Below, in pieces: positions 21,436-32,706 of a stretch of 64,000 nucleotides of DNA (position 1 is the stretch's first letter; each line of letters begins with the position of its first letter). The stretch covers positions 248,001 through 312,000 of the forward strand of contig SADC01001005.1 in the NCBI GenBank assembly GCA_004194705.1, written 5' to 3'. The notes beneath the pieces were generated by a model, which ran no database searches, was not told the origin of the DNA, and saw nothing but the letters and a program-made list of their open reading frames with translations. A program made the translations under genes and the position numbers. The DNA is from Ditylenchus dipsaci. Taxonomy: Eukaryota; Nematoda; Chromadorea; Rhabditida; Anguinidae.

Positions 21436-24082
21436 TCAAATAATTTCCTTCATCTCAAATTTCGCCACATCAAAATGCTCTTTTGGAAATCCCTGAAAAC
21501 GAATGAATCCCACACGCGGCTCCATGCTACCGGAAGAAAGTCCTGAATCCACCCAAATAAACCATTACCAACAAAATAAGTTCAGCTAACCAACCTTGTC
21601 GACGAAGAATGGTACGAAGCGAGGCAATTGGTCCGGTTGATAGAGGATGAAGTTAGTGTTGTAGAGCTTGGAGGCCAAGATGAGTTGCATGCTGCTGCCC
21701 ATTCCCGAGTTGAGAAAACTTCCTAGCGTATTCATACACCCCATCAGCGCCTCCAAAGTATTTGATCCACGAATGATGCTTGTTGCCTAGGAGGAATGCC
21801 ATCATTTCTCGTCGCACTCGCTCATGCTCCTCCTCGTCTTTGTACTCCAAGCAAGCTATGCACCTATAATATGAATGAGATTATTTTAGAATTCCACCGT
21901 GGTCTTTGATGTACCGGTAGAAGCAGTTATTGTCCCCTTGATCAACTTGATTTTGCTGGGCTCATCCTTCCACGGATAGGTAGGCAGCGGCACATCAATC
22001 TCTTTCATCACTTCAGGTGAGTCGAGGCGGGGCTTTTTCAAGGGCGGTGAAATTACTAAAGCCATGCATAAGTAATGCTTAACGAAATAAAAATCATTTC
22101 ACAATTCTATATCAAAATTTAACCTTCCGCATGATTCCGACTGTTTTCTGGCACTCGTTCATTGACTATCAGCAATTCCTCCTCGTCTTGCGCTTCCGGA
22201 AACTGATAAGGACCCTGCGCCATCCGGAAGTTGTAGGCAATACCTGACAGGTAATCCATAGGGACAATTTCACTCCACGCTTTAACAGCCTTCTTTACCA
22301 AAGCGAGCATTCTTTCATCAGCCATTCGGTATTTCTTGAGCTTGACGGCGGTGCATGTCCAAGAACCATTTCACTGTAAGCTTCATCTACGCCTCGTTGG
22401 ACAAGCTTAACATGTAACCGTACAAAGCGATTCATAAAGCAAATCAAGTCAAATATTACCTTCATTGAATCGATGAATCTCCATAAATTTGGATGACAAA
22501 CCCCCAGTTCGCAAGCAACCTTACGATGATGAGCTTCTAAAATCTTTAGATTTTAAAGCAAATCTTTACCATACGAAATTAACCAGCGTAGTTGTTTGTT
22601 CTGTTTTCACCATTTTCAATCCTCTCAACGAGATTCCACGAGTCTATTGGAAAGCGAGCTGTTTTGCGAACTCCATCAGGCTGCATAGGGCCTGAAAATC
22701 AAAGAATAGAAGTATTTCAAACGAGATAACAATTACCAAGATAGTAGTTTTCAAACCAATCTAGAATTGGACTTAAAACGGCTGGAAGATTCCATCTCAG
22801 TGACGTGAAGCATTCATCAAGGTGCGAGATAGGAACACATGCTAATGCCACAATTTTGCGGCACTAAAACTAAGTAAAAGATACTCTGAAATTTTATCAA
22901 CGTACCTCATGAGCAAACTGAGCATCGCTATCGTACTGAGCAGAGAGACCCTCTGTTCAAGATGCTTGTAAAGGTTGGAGCAGAGATGCCAGTAGCAACC
23001 ATCGATCGATACACCCTCCATTCTCCGCGAGCTGCATTCTGAATGGCCAGTTCATAATCACATGAGACTCCTTGAGGGTTGAGCTGTGGAAACACATCAT
23101 GTACCATTTGAAAGAATTTTCGATATGTGACAGCCCTTTTGTTTGGAAGCAAGGCCGTTGCGATGGGAAAGACGTATTCATTTCTTTTGGCAAGCACCAC
23201 AAAAACCTGCAGCAAATAAAATTCCATAATATAGATTATGTAAATAAGTTAGGACCTGTTCAAACAGAGGAGGTGAAATTCGGAAAGTCCCATCAACGAA
23301 CACCTTTTGACTGTTGCCATCCACTGGGTGTAGCTTTTTCGGCCAAATACGAAAATCCTTCCTCCGATCGCCTTATCAAACGCGGAATCTGCTAGCAACC
23401 ATTTGTCAGGATCACGCCCGTAGACGGCTTCATAAACTTGGTACGAGAAGGGGATAATTACGCTCTGAAATAGACATATGAAATCAGTAACTTCACGCTT
23501 ATATAAAAACCTCCAAAGAAGTCGGAATAGCAGGAGGCTTACAGTCTTCAGAATCTGTTCTGGCTCTTCGAATTCCTCGCTTTCTAGCTTCAGCTCTCGG
23601 CAACTCACCCTGAACTCCAGAAGTTCTTGCTTTGTTCCGGACCTGTGCCAATATTTCTCCTGTTCGCTGCAATGAATGTTTGTAAGAAATAAATAAGGAC
23701 TCAATGATTACCATTGTAGTAGTTGTAGCTAACCGTTTTTCTTCATTTCTTATGGCAGTCACAGCAATGTGAGACGGATTTGCTTCGCATCCATGCTCTG
23801 ACACCATTCTTAAGCCAAAATATTTATAAGAGGAATTAAAACGACCAAAATAACTTACTTGATGAACTGACCTTCTTCGTAAAACCAAGCTCTTCCTTTG
23901 CATCCTATCGCCCGCTGATCGCACTCTGCCGAAAGTTTCCCTCTGTTAGTACCTCTGAGATCGCGATTCTTGACGTACATCCTTCCTTCATGCACGTACT
24001 TCTTCGCGCCTTTGTTTGAGAAAGCGGCGTAGGGTCTTTTTAATAGATCATCCATTTGCAGATTTCTGACAAAAAAGTACAT
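21436..24082 (-). CDS. MULE transposase fused to an OTU cysteine protease
   Basis: Domains from the N-terminus: a FLYWCH-type finger (KGAKKYVHEGRMYVKN, CDQRAIGCKGRA, HGCEANPSHIAV; 23690-24082); a basic linker (23510-23680); the MULE catalytic domain with Asp-1 in VFVDGTFRISPP, Asp-2 in SCDYELAIQNAA and GCYWHLCSNLYKH (22915-23470); and a C-terminal part with RFPIDSWNLVERI, RTNN and HPNLWRFIDSMK, closing with MDYLSGIAYNF (22119-22690). From GAAG at 22120 a GT...TTTAG intron joins in frame to VISPPLKKPRL and an OTU domain: GDNNCFYR (catalytic Cys), ERVRREMMAFLLGNK, MQLILASKLYN and the catalytic His in PKEHFDVAKFE, with the stop at 21436-21438. Several single-base frame breaks occur (near 23860, 23290, 23030, 21930 and 21720), like those in host genes. 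OTU enzymes cleave ubiquitin. The fusion could instead be two genes if MALVISPPLKK at 22065 starts translation. Confidence 0.75.
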
Positions 24083-24304
24083 TACAGAAAAAAGGTTAAT
24101 CCAAGCTTATGAAGATAGCAGGATAGGTAGTTTTAACAACGGCGGTGTTTTGTCCTAGGCGGTGTTTTGTCCGGCGGTGTTTTGTCGTGGCGGTGTTTTG
24201 GCTCGCGGTATTTTGTCCCGCGGTGTTTTGTCCGGCGGTGTTTTGGCACGGCGGTGTTTTGTCCTATGCGGTGTTTTGTCCTGCGGTGTTTTGTCCCATC
24301 CCCC

Positions 24305-24555
24305 TTAAAGGGGGAGGGAAAGCCCTAGGTCACAGGTTCGACTACAAACTGGATGCAACCCTTATTTTTTGTCTTCTTTCACCTAAAAGTTGGTGTCCAA
24401 ACGCCTCTCACACTCTTGGCTACCCAAAAAGATCGTCAGCGCTGGATTTCACACCTACTGTTGCTTATGGACAGGCTTGATAGGCTAAATTTCCGAAAAT
24501 TGATGGTTTTTGAAGGCTTTTCGTTGACTGGTTTGGTTGATATTTTCTGACTTTT
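24305..24555 (+). repeat. SINE-like dispersed repeat, copy 2
   Basis: Contains GGTCACAGGTTCGACTACAA, with a better B-box match than copy 1, followed by the shared TTGGTGTCCAAA, CAGCGCTGG and ATAGGCTAAATTTCCGAAAA blocks. The 5' part was interrupted by the MULE inserted at 24304/24305. The upstream remainder is left of 20646. Confidence 0.5.
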
Positions 24556-24713
24556 TTCCACAAGTCACACGTTTTTTTACGAAAATGTAGCCATGGTTCT
24601 GGGCTTTCATTTGAAATATCATTCAGAGAAAAAACGAACTTTGGAACGATTAAAGTTTGAAAACATCCAACAAAACCCAATTCCTTGCCATTCTACCCAG
24701 AGCTGTCCTAGAT

Positions 24714-26766
24714 GGTGCAGGATCAAAATACCCAAAGACAAAATATCCAATTATAAAATACCCAAGGACAAAATACCCAAAATACCCAATGGTCAAAATA
24801 CCCAAAGACAAAATACCCAAATACCTAAAATACCCAAGAGTGGTTTTTTAGTGGACTTTTGACGTCCTATTAACACTCGGAAAGCCATGCGTAGTAATTG
24901 CTGCGTCGGAAGCAGAATTTCACGCTCTACACGATGGTACTTTTATTTTTTATTTAGACATAAATGTGCCGAGATATTAATGATTTAAAATTGGTCGAAA
25001 ACGGCCCTCCAAAAACAACAATTCGGTTGATTCATTCATGTGGTACTCACCCAAATTTATACTTTTTCTAGACGTTTAGCATCTTAAAGTGATGGGCATG
25101 AACAGGGCTATCGAATAGGTGCAAGCATCCAAGGCAGTAGTGGTGAAATCCTGGACATATATGCATTTATAGGCTAAAATCCAGATTTCTGAAAATCACA
25201 ATCCACTCACTAAAATTCTCATAACTTTTCTCAGTGACCACTTCCAACCATTTTCTCAGGCCTATCAGATAGCACAGCTTCAGGGCTACACAATGAGCAC
25301 TAATAAGCCGTATGGTGAAGAAAAAAATATTGCCAAAAGTCGATTTCCACTTCAGGGATTGCTATCGTTCGGAATGCTAGATTTCAACCAAACATGAAGG
25401 AATGTAAAGGCAAAACAACGACAAAACCGAATATCATTTTTCCAGCCAAATACATATGCAACGTCACAAAACAACACAACTCATCCACAAGCTGGCAGAC
25501 CAATTGATGACTGGACAAAAAGCAGAAAGAGCAAAATCGGAACACTGGATTGCAAAAACTTTTTCGCAGATATCAGGCCACTACGACAGGTTTGAGAAGA
25601 AATGCAAACGTATTTATTATCATTGAATTAGTCTTCACAACAAAATGAATGCGACCACGAAAGAATCTCCAAAGTGGTGCCATATCTGCAATAAGGTGGG
25701 AAGGGGTGACCGCGTACGCAGCTGCAGCAAATGTGAGAAACTTGCTTGTGAAGACCACATCGTGATGCTAGTGCTTTGCACCAAGTGCAGCCGTGTGGGA
25801 GAAGATGAGCATCTACATCTGCCGAAGCCTGTCGCTGCCACTGGTTATTGCCAAGTCTGCCAAGCAATGAGTCGAAAACGCTGTAGCAGGTGTCAGAAAC
25901 ATTACTGCAGAAAGCATCAGCCACAAAACAAACGAAGAAAAATGCGATCAGTGCAGATAAGTTGTGTTGTTTTGTGACGTTGCATATGTATTTGGCTGGA
26001 AAAATGATATTCGGTTTTGTCGTTGTTTTGCCTTTACATTCCTTCATGTTTGGTTGAAATCTAGCATTCCGAACGATAGCAATCCCTGAAGTGGAAATCG
26101 ACTTTTGGCAATATTTTTTCTTCACCATACGGCTTATTAGTGCTCATTGTGTAGCCCTGAAGCTGTGCTATCTGATAGGCCTGAGAAAATGGTTGGAAGT
26201 GGTCACTGAGAAAAGTTATGAGAATTTTAGTGAGTGGATTGTGATTTTCAGAAATCTGGATTTTAGCCTATAAATGCATATATGTCCAGGATTTCACCAC
26301 TACTGCCTTGGATGCTTGCACCTATTCGATAGCCCTGTTCATGCCCATCACTTTAAGATGCTAAACGTCTAGAAAAAGTATAAATTTGGGTGAGTACCAC
26401 ATGAATGAATCAACCGAATTGTTGTTTTGGAGGGCCGTTTTCGACCAATTTTAAATCATTAATATCTCGGCACATTTATGTCTAAATAAAAAAATAAAAG
26501 TACCATCGTGTAGAGCGTGAAATTCTGCTTCCGACGCAGCAATTACTACGCATGGCTTTCCGAGTGTTAATATGATAGTAGCAGATGGTGCATATTATGA
26601 TAATGATATTATGATAATAGCGTTTAGTGAACATTATCTGCACAATATGTATATTGGGTATTTTAACCATTGGGTATTTTGACCATTGGGTATTTTGTAC
26701 TTTGGGTATTTTGTCCTTGGGTATTTTGTCTTTGGGTATTTGTCTTTGGGTATTATGATCCTGCAC
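24714..26766. mobile_element. Long-arm fold-back element carrying a zinc-finger ORF
   Basis: The ends GGTGCAGGATCA and TGATCCTGCAC bound inverted arrays of AAATACCCAAAGACA-like units of about 15 bp (24726-24835 and inverted 26655-26755). The inverted arms are 600-650 bp each (about 24850-25475 and 25965-26580). The unique centre (about 25478-25965) holds an ORF. The duplication GTCCTAGAT is exact at 24705-24713 and 26767-26775. The right arm carries an extra 80-bp AT-rich insert (26573-26655). No transposase was seen. Confidence 0.88.
25645..25977 (+). CDS. Cysteine-rich zinc-finger protein in transposon core
   Basis: A 110-codon ORF filling the unique centre of the element 24714-26766. It has two similar modules. 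CHICN...CSKCEKLACEDH has the spacing C-x2-C-x11-C-x2-C-x4-C-x2-H. CQVCQ...CSRCQKHYCRKH has C-x2-C-x7-C-x2-C-x4-C-x2-H. CTKCSR lies between them. The spacing resembles the cysteine-rich C-terminal domain of piggyBac transposases, which binds terminal repeats; the resemblance is by pattern only. An upstream stretch in the same core (QLIHKLADQLMTGQKAERAK..., ending near 25625) is also open and may be a 5' exon. The last dozen residues run into the arm. It is probably captured cargo or a remnant of a transposase. Confidence 0.5.
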   Translation: MNATTKESPKWCHICNKVGRGDRVRSCSKCEKLACEDHIVMLVLCTKCSRVGEDEHLHLPKPVAATGYCQVCQAMSRKRCSRCQKHYCRKHQPQNKRRKMRSVQISCVVL

Positions 26767-26777
26767 GTCCTAGATCT

Positions 26778-26945
26778 CTCAGTATCATTTTTGGAACAGA
26801 CGTTTTTCGCAATTTCAATTTACATGATCATTTGCAACCATATACTAAAATGACGCCAAGAAGCAGGGTTACATTTAAGTGTAAGGTTGCAAATGATCAT
26901 CAAAATTAAAATTGCAAAAAAACATCAGTTCAAAAATAATACCGA
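26778..26945. repeat. Hairpin MITE, copy 1
   Basis: TCATTTTTGGAACAGACGTT and CGCAATTTCAATTTACATGA at the left mirror AATTAAAATTGCAAAAAAAC and TTCAAAAATAATACCG at the right. The same element lies at 49648-49825. Next to it, at 26985-27045, is a (CCACCG)n-like stretch, and a similar one is at 29255-29335. Confidence 0.65.
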
Positions 26946-27499
26946 AATCCTACCCCTCAATAGCAGTGTGGTAAAAGTACAAAAAACAGCCACCACCACC
27001 GCCACCAACAGGTGTGGCAGCCACCGCCACCGGTGGCTGCCACCACAATACACTACTACCGGAAACGAGGGATAAAGGCGCAAAAATTGCAAAAACTCAA
27101 AATAGCAGCAAATGCATGCTTTATTACATTTTATAGTTGAAAATTAAAACCAATAAAACGCTTTTTATAATTTAGTATCCCTTTTTAATAAGTTCGGGTC
27201 CTGTGTTTTCCTTGTGTCCAACGGTGTTGAATATTTGACTAGAAAAGAGCCATTCTACACTCGCTGAGGTTGCCCGCGATGGAAGAATAATTAGGGTTGA
27301 CGTCGATTTTTGGCAGTTTTTACCGTTTAGCTTTTTTCGTGCTGATACTTTGCCATTTTTAACTGCAAGTTAGAAAAAAGCACTTGAAATTGCGCAGAAC
27401 GGCGTATCAATGCGTCAAAAACCATTGAATTTATGAGAAAATTGACTTAGAAATTGTGAACAAATTTTACAAATCATTATTTTGACGTGAGGCGCTAAG

Positions 27500-27690
27500 A
27501 AAACCATGAATTCTGACACCGGATTCGTATTCAGCGTAGTCGATTTGCTTTAGAAACTTTCCAATTCTTCAACGTGACTGTCAAATTTCGAATCCCGATC
27601 GAGACAAAAAATATTTGATTTTGGATATCTGAATATTTATTGTGTCGAGCGGTATTATAAATTTGACAGTTAAGTTAAAGATTAAGATTA
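27500..27690. repeat. TCTGACACCGGATTCG palindrome family, copy 1
   Basis: Contains AATTCTGACACCGGATTCGT, GATTTGCTT and GACTGTCAAATTTCGAATCC, followed by an imperfect mirror ending TTTGACAGTTAA. Related copies are at 36330-36490, 38660-38850 and 62025-62290 (the most complete). Non-coding. Confidence 0.6.
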
Positions 27691-27844
27691 GTTAAAAGCA
27701 CATTGATACGCTGAACATAAATCCTGTATAAGATCCGGTTTCTCGCAAACAGAATTGTCAGGATTGATGGTTTCCTAGTGCTAGACGTGTAAATGATTAT
27801 TTCGTTCTTTCATTCTTTCTAAAACTGCCTGAGTCGACGTTTTC

Positions 27845-29074
27845 GGCGTAGGGGCGTTTGGCCCCTTTTTTCCATTTGTGGAAAAAAAGGCCAAACGACT
27901 TACGTAAGTCGTTTGGCCCTTTTTTCCACTTTTTCAAATTCGCGCCTTTTTTAGTTTTATTGTTTTTTGCAGTTTGTTGTTCTTTATTATTATTTTCTTG
28001 AATAACCGTCATAAACTAATTTTTATAAGACTATTAAGCCTTAGGGTGGATAGGGACAAAACCTGGTACCTCCTCTGAATGGGTATCCATCTCTAAAATC
28101 CAAAATTTTGGGTTTAGCTGAAACTAACTGAAAGTCATTCTACCCTTCCATAATAGTGTCCCAAACACGGTTGGATAATGCTAAAACAGCAATTTGACTT
28201 GCAGGAGCCCCAGTTCTGCATTGATCACGTATCCCGAAGGGTAACCAGGTGGTGCTCAGGTTGTTCTACCTAGGTAACGGTACTCTGGTGGAAATGCCTC
28301 GTAGTAGTAGCCAGGCAGTTTTACCCAATGCTCAAATGGTTTAGGTGGATGAAGATACCTGGAGACAAATGGATACCTCTGGTAAGTGGATACCTAGGCA
28401 GATAGGTCGAAATGAGGAAGTTAACTGTTGGTCTACTCAGTCCGGGTCCATATCCGGGTACAAGTGGTAGATTTGGATGTCCACCTGGGTCAATTTTCTC
28501 TCTCTCTTATTTTTCGGTTTCGAAAAGCTATTACCTTCACTTATTACGATAATCTGAATATACTCTGTAAATTCCAAACTGTCATTTTAGCTGTTTTACC
28601 AAAACTCAAAATTACCCTAGAAAATGGCATTTTACTATTGTCAAACCTTCTTTAGAATGCTCGAATTATACAAAAACGGATTTCGGAAAACCAAACACAT
28701 AAAGAAAATACTTTAACCATATGGATGACCATTTGGTTGGGTCGGTGCATAACCCAAATCATCTAATAAAACGGATGCTGGATTATAGAAAAACATTTTA
28801 AGTGATAAGATTTTCACAAGAAAAAAAGATTAATTTGAAAATCTTTGCAGAGGAATTTAGCGGCCAGAGGGTGAATTCACCGTAGGGAAATTTACCAGAA
28901 GGAGTATACACCGCGGGAAATTTACCTGGAGCCAAGACTATGAAACCACAAAAATAATAAAAATAAATAAAAGGCGCGAATTTGAAAAAGTGGAAAAAAG
29001 GGCCAAACGACTTACGTAAGTCGTTTGGCCCTTTTTTTCCACAAATGGAAAAAAGAGGCCTAAAGGCTACGACC
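27845..29074. mobile_element. Inverted-repeat element with ACTTACGTAAGT palindromes
   Basis: The ends GGCGTAGGGGCG and GGCTACGACC lie outside inverted blocks of about 120 bp. Each block contains GGCCAAACGACTTACGTAAG and its own mirror, flanked by TTTTTCCA(C)TTTGTGG. The flanks GACGTTTTC (27836-27844) and CACGTTTTC (29075-29083) form a 9-bp duplication with one mismatch. The interior (about 27970-28930) has no gene I recognise. Confidence 0.7.
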
Positions 29075-29083
29075 CACGTTTTC

Positions 29084-30513
29084 CAAAGTGCATATTTTAC
29101 TATTTTCGATTTTTGTCATCAAACAGAACCATTTTATTCGTACGTCTTCTGGGTGCTAGGCTAAATCTTCAAAAAAGCAAATATTTCAGAAAAAAGTATT
29201 CTTTTAAGCAAAATCTTCAAAAAAATTTTAAAAAACCTTTAAGATTTAGCCACCAACAGCGTCAGCGGTGTGTTTGCCACCCACCGCCACCGGTGGCTAC
29301 CCAAAATTGCCCACCACCACCGGTGGATTTACCGCACTGCTCAATAGTGCTTATTTATCCTGGTCAAATATTCGCTAGCTAACTTGCTTTTATGTAGTGA
29401 TTTTGGTGTGTAAAAATTTCTATCTTGTTACCCATGAAATTCTGACTCTATAGAGTCACTGAACGCGTGGACAAATAAATAAAATTGGTGGAAGCTCAGG
29501 CTATATAAATCTAAGTAGGCATCATTTTGGCTGGTTTCCTTTCAGTTTGGTTATAATTTGCCCAAAATCGCTAAATTAGGCAGTTACTGACAATGGACTT
29601 GGTTGTAATCGATTGCTCAACGGTTTTGGCTCTAGAATTAAGCAAACTTACTAAAAAAGTTAACTAAAAACCCCCAGAGGAACTTGAACTTTTCACAATA
29701 GCGATGCGTATATAAAGTCCCCTCCTTTCAATTTTTCGGTTCCAGGGCTCACTAGGGAACCTTCCGAGGTGTTAAATTTTAAAAACCTCATTCAGAGTAT
29801 TCTAGATTTTTTAAGTTTTCTGCCTATTTTTTAAAGTAATTGGTTTGACTTTAAAAGTGGTTAAAAGTCGTCAATATTAGATTGAACGCGAAACGAGTAA
29901 AAAGTGGGACGGTCCGAAAAAATTTTCTGGTCCCTTGCCTTAACTTTTTAAAACGCACGGGCATGCTCCCCTCGTAAAGGGATTATGGGGTCCTAAATGC
30001 GCAGACATTATACGCTTTAAACTGTAAGATTTATCTGCAGCCGAGAATATATCCACAGATATAATCCCTAGTTGCCGATAATTTTATCCTTCGCTGAGTT
30101 GGCTATTTTAACTACCAAATTTTTTGTTTATATTCCTATTCGCGGATTTTAGTACCCGTGGATATTGTTGCTACCAGGGATAATGCCCGTTGTAGTGTTT
30201 TTCTTAAATGTTGCCTTTTTTCTATTCAATATGGAGCCATTGTCTAATAAAAGTGCTTTATTATATTGTACAACGTAATTACCGTAATTGTTTCTAATAA
30301 TTATCCTCCTCTGATTAAGTCATGTTATTAGCACTGAGTTTTTAACTTAATATGAGTATTGCTCTTACGCAGTTTAGCACCTAAACTAAAGCTCGTGAGA
30401 TAAGGTTCTAATTGAGGGTGTTGTTGCTCGAAAATAGTCTTCGAAAAGTGAGACAAAACATGATTTTGAAACAGTGGGACTTATTGGACAATTAGCTTAC
30501 AGTCAAAAACAAT
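29084..30513. other. Gene-free stretch with repeats
   Basis: Holds a (CCACCG)n-like stretch (29255-29335), one copy of a dispersed repeat (about 29480-29640, GCATCATTTTGGCTGGTTTC) whose inverted copy is at about 49065-49240, and a SINE 5' fragment on the minus strand (29701-29727, GCGATGCGTATATAAAG). From 29760 to 30513 I see nothing. Confidence 0.5.
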
Positions 30514-31236
30514 TTAAGACATTTTACAATGGTAGTTTAGGAAAACTAGGCAAACCACAAATCCACCGACACACAGAGGAATAATTACAAGTAAGACGAC
30601 CAGATTGTTTCCTTGGTACCATCCTCTATTACTCTGCCTTCTTTTGTCCAACGGATATGGAGAGTCAAAAAAAGACAATGGTTCTTCTTTTTCCCTCTAA
30701 AAACAATTTTCTTGCAAGCAAATTCATTCCAGACACCCACATAAATATCTTCTGGTTCATCCTGAGCATCGCTGGAACGACCTCCTAAACTGCGGGTGTC
30801 CATATTGCCTCTCAAATAAGCGAAAGTGTTGCACAAATCCTCCTCACAGGCACAAACTTCAGACCATTTTGACCAGCTCTGAAAAATACATGGTATACAT
30901 TTTTTACAAAACGAGTGGTGCACCTGGGCGCAGTCTACTGGTCTTTCCGCATCATCCCAGCCGCAAATCTGGTCTAGTCTCCCATTGCCATCTTAAAGTT
31001 TGCTGGAATACATGACTTTACAATAGATAAAAAAGGAGTACCTTCATTCCTGACACCAATTAAACACCACTTGCCACTACAAACCAAAGCTCCAGGGCAG
31101 GTCGACTTATCACAGAAGCATTTTACCTGGTTGTCGGCTGAACTGTAGGCAGCAGCAGCTGCTGGATTGCCCAGCACCATTTGAAGGTGGGGAAGCACAC
31201 AAGTAGTATCACTTCCACTCCTCTAATAAATGGCAT
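30514..31236 (-). CDS. Ly6-like small cysteine-rich membrane protein
   Basis: Exons 30924-31236, 30741-30878 and 30514-30633, joined in phase. The start MPFIRGVEVILLV is a signal-peptide-like hydrophobic N-terminus. The ectodomain has CFCDKSTCPGALVCSGKWC, then SCIPANF, QICGWDD, VDCAQ and WSEVCACEEDLCNT. The ending C-x-C...D-LCN-T is typical of the Ly6/uPAR three-finger fold found in many nematode proteins. The last exon gives NNLVVLLVIIPLCVGGFVVC, a single membrane helix, and a short tail, LNYHCKMS. Two single-base corrections are needed, one between the signal peptide and the Cys-rich part and one near 30993 (a short A run). Function unknown; such proteins often modulate receptors or channels at the cell surface. 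The fold call rests on cysteine spacing. Confidence 0.6.
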
Positions 31237-31420
31237 TACACCGGAAATGGAAGAAGAATCTGACCTACTAGAGCCAAATGGAATAAGTGAATGAAATATC
31301 ATAAAATAAATTAGGTAAGAAAACGAGGCAGACCATTGGTTGAGCTGATCTGTGATGACACCTCTAACCCAAATGCTAAATTAGACTTATGGAGTGGATA
31401 CAGTCAAAAATGGAGGCTAA

Positions 31421-31616
31421 ATTTCAGTATTCACACCCATCAACTTCGGTATACACACTCCAGTCAAAAATCAGCTTGGGGGACCAAGTCTATTTTATTT
31501 TATAAAATTTTTCAAACTTTTCATAATTTTTTTATAAAAAAATTTGCCTTAGTCCCCAAGCTGATTTTTGACTGGGTGTGTATACCGAAGTTGACTGGGG
31601 TGTGAATACCGAATTT
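31421..31616. repeat. Hairpin MITE
   Basis: AATTTCAGTATTCACACCC...TTCGGTATACACACTCCAGT (outer to inner) mirrors ACTGGGTGTGTATACCGAA...GGGGTGTGAATACCGAATTT. A CAGCTTGGGG/CCCCAAGCTG inner stem surrounds a 70-bp AT-rich loop. Confidence 0.75.
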
Positions 31617-31925
31617 GCTCCAAATGGATGAAACCATCCACCGAAAATTTCGACTCCAACTAGGTCCGACATTTTTGCATATCTGCATATTCCCAACAAA
31701 TCAACTTGTTAAAAAAAATTCGAACACCACATGTCGATCTAAAATTACTTCAGGAGCTCAAAAAGTCATTTTTTGGTCATTAAAAAATTGAGCCTTATGA
31801 CGAATTAAAACTTCCCTTTTAACACGAGCAAGGTCAAGAGGCATATTGGCTTATTTACATGTAGTTTTCACGTAGATCATTTTTGAAAAATATGAGCATG
31901 GGTGTTTGGATATCATGAAGTGACC

Positions 31926-32697
31926 AGTGCTGGCATTTCAAAATTTCCTGCTTCGGATCTTGCTCCCAGCTCCGGGAGGCAAAATTTCTCGCTCCGCATC
32001 TGGCTCCGGCTCGGAGCCGGAGCGGAGCCGGATCCAAAGCGGGAGCAGAGCGGCTCTGGCTCCGGTGCGAGAAAGCGTCCGCGAAATAACTGATAGAATG
32101 AGCCATATAAACATAAATATGACAACAAGTACAGTACAGGAACACAGTGATAACGAATACCGTATTCTCTCTAATAGAACGCCACCTCTAGGGCCAAACT
32201 AGGGGAACCATAATTTGTGGCATTTTTAACAAAGTCTAAAGAATTTTGGAGGTAAAATTAGAGAGAATATGGTAAATTAGGACGTTCTTATTTATTGCGC
32301 GATAAAAAACACACAAACCTCACAAATCAATCAAATCTCCGGCCAGCGTCAGCAGCACTTTCTTTGCCTTTTGAGTTTAGGTAGTGGAGGGTGGAGAATG
32401 GATGGAACAATAATAGGCGGAAACTAAGGGCATAGCAAAATTAACGTTAAGATTCCTGTCGTGAAACAAACAATTACTTGGGTTAATTATATAGACAATC
32501 CATGAGTGAAGGTTTTTTTTGTCACAATTTTTTTTATTTGACAGTAGATTTTATTTCAAACTTTTCGGGTAACTAAATAAACAAAAACTGGCTCCAAAAT
32601 GGCTCGGCAGTCCGAATTTTTTGCTCCGGATCTGGCTCCGGCTCGGAGCCGGAGCGGAGCAAGAGCGTAGCCGGAGCGGAGCGGATTGCCAGCACTG
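31926..32697. mobile_element. Element with GGAGCCGGAGCGG arrays
   Basis: The ends are AGTGCTGGC and GCCAGCACTG. Inverted GC-rich arrays of the palindrome-rich unit GCTCCGGCTCGGAGCCGGAG lie at 31968-32070 and 32620-32690. The flanks GAAGTGACC (31917-31925) and GAGGTGACC (32698-32706) form a 9-bp duplication with one mismatch. A TACCGTATT-type MITE (32159-32275) lies inside. ORFs across 31855-32202 are repeat translations. Confidence 0.75.
32159..32275. repeat. TACCGTATT MITE, short copy
   Basis: TACCGTATTCTCTCTAATAG at the left and GAGAGAATATGGTA at the right, with almost no interior. A degenerate, shortened family member inside the element 31926-32697. Confidence 0.6.
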
Positions 32698-32706
32698 GAG
32701 GTGACC

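Larger units (their letters stand above)
20646..24304. mobile_element. Apparently complete MULE with a transposase-OTU gene
   Basis: The ends GTCTAGGACAAAACACCGC and GGTGTTTTGTCCCATCCCCC bound inverted arrays of about 15 bp, GGCGGTGTTTTGTCC (20650-20813 inverted and 24138-24297). The duplication TTAAAGGGG is exact at 20637-20645 and 24305-24313. The interior carries a minus-strand gene with a FLYWCH finger, the MULE catalytic domain, the C-terminal domain and an OTU protease. It is inserted in a SINE-like repeat that continues at 24305. A (TACTCG)n/(CGAGTA)n block at 21093-21243 lies between the left array and the gene. Confidence 0.9.

Noticed and set aside
31855..32202. ORFs rich in Ala, Pro, Arg and Ser on both strands
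   Set aside because: They arise from the GGAGCCGGAGCGG array and have no motif.
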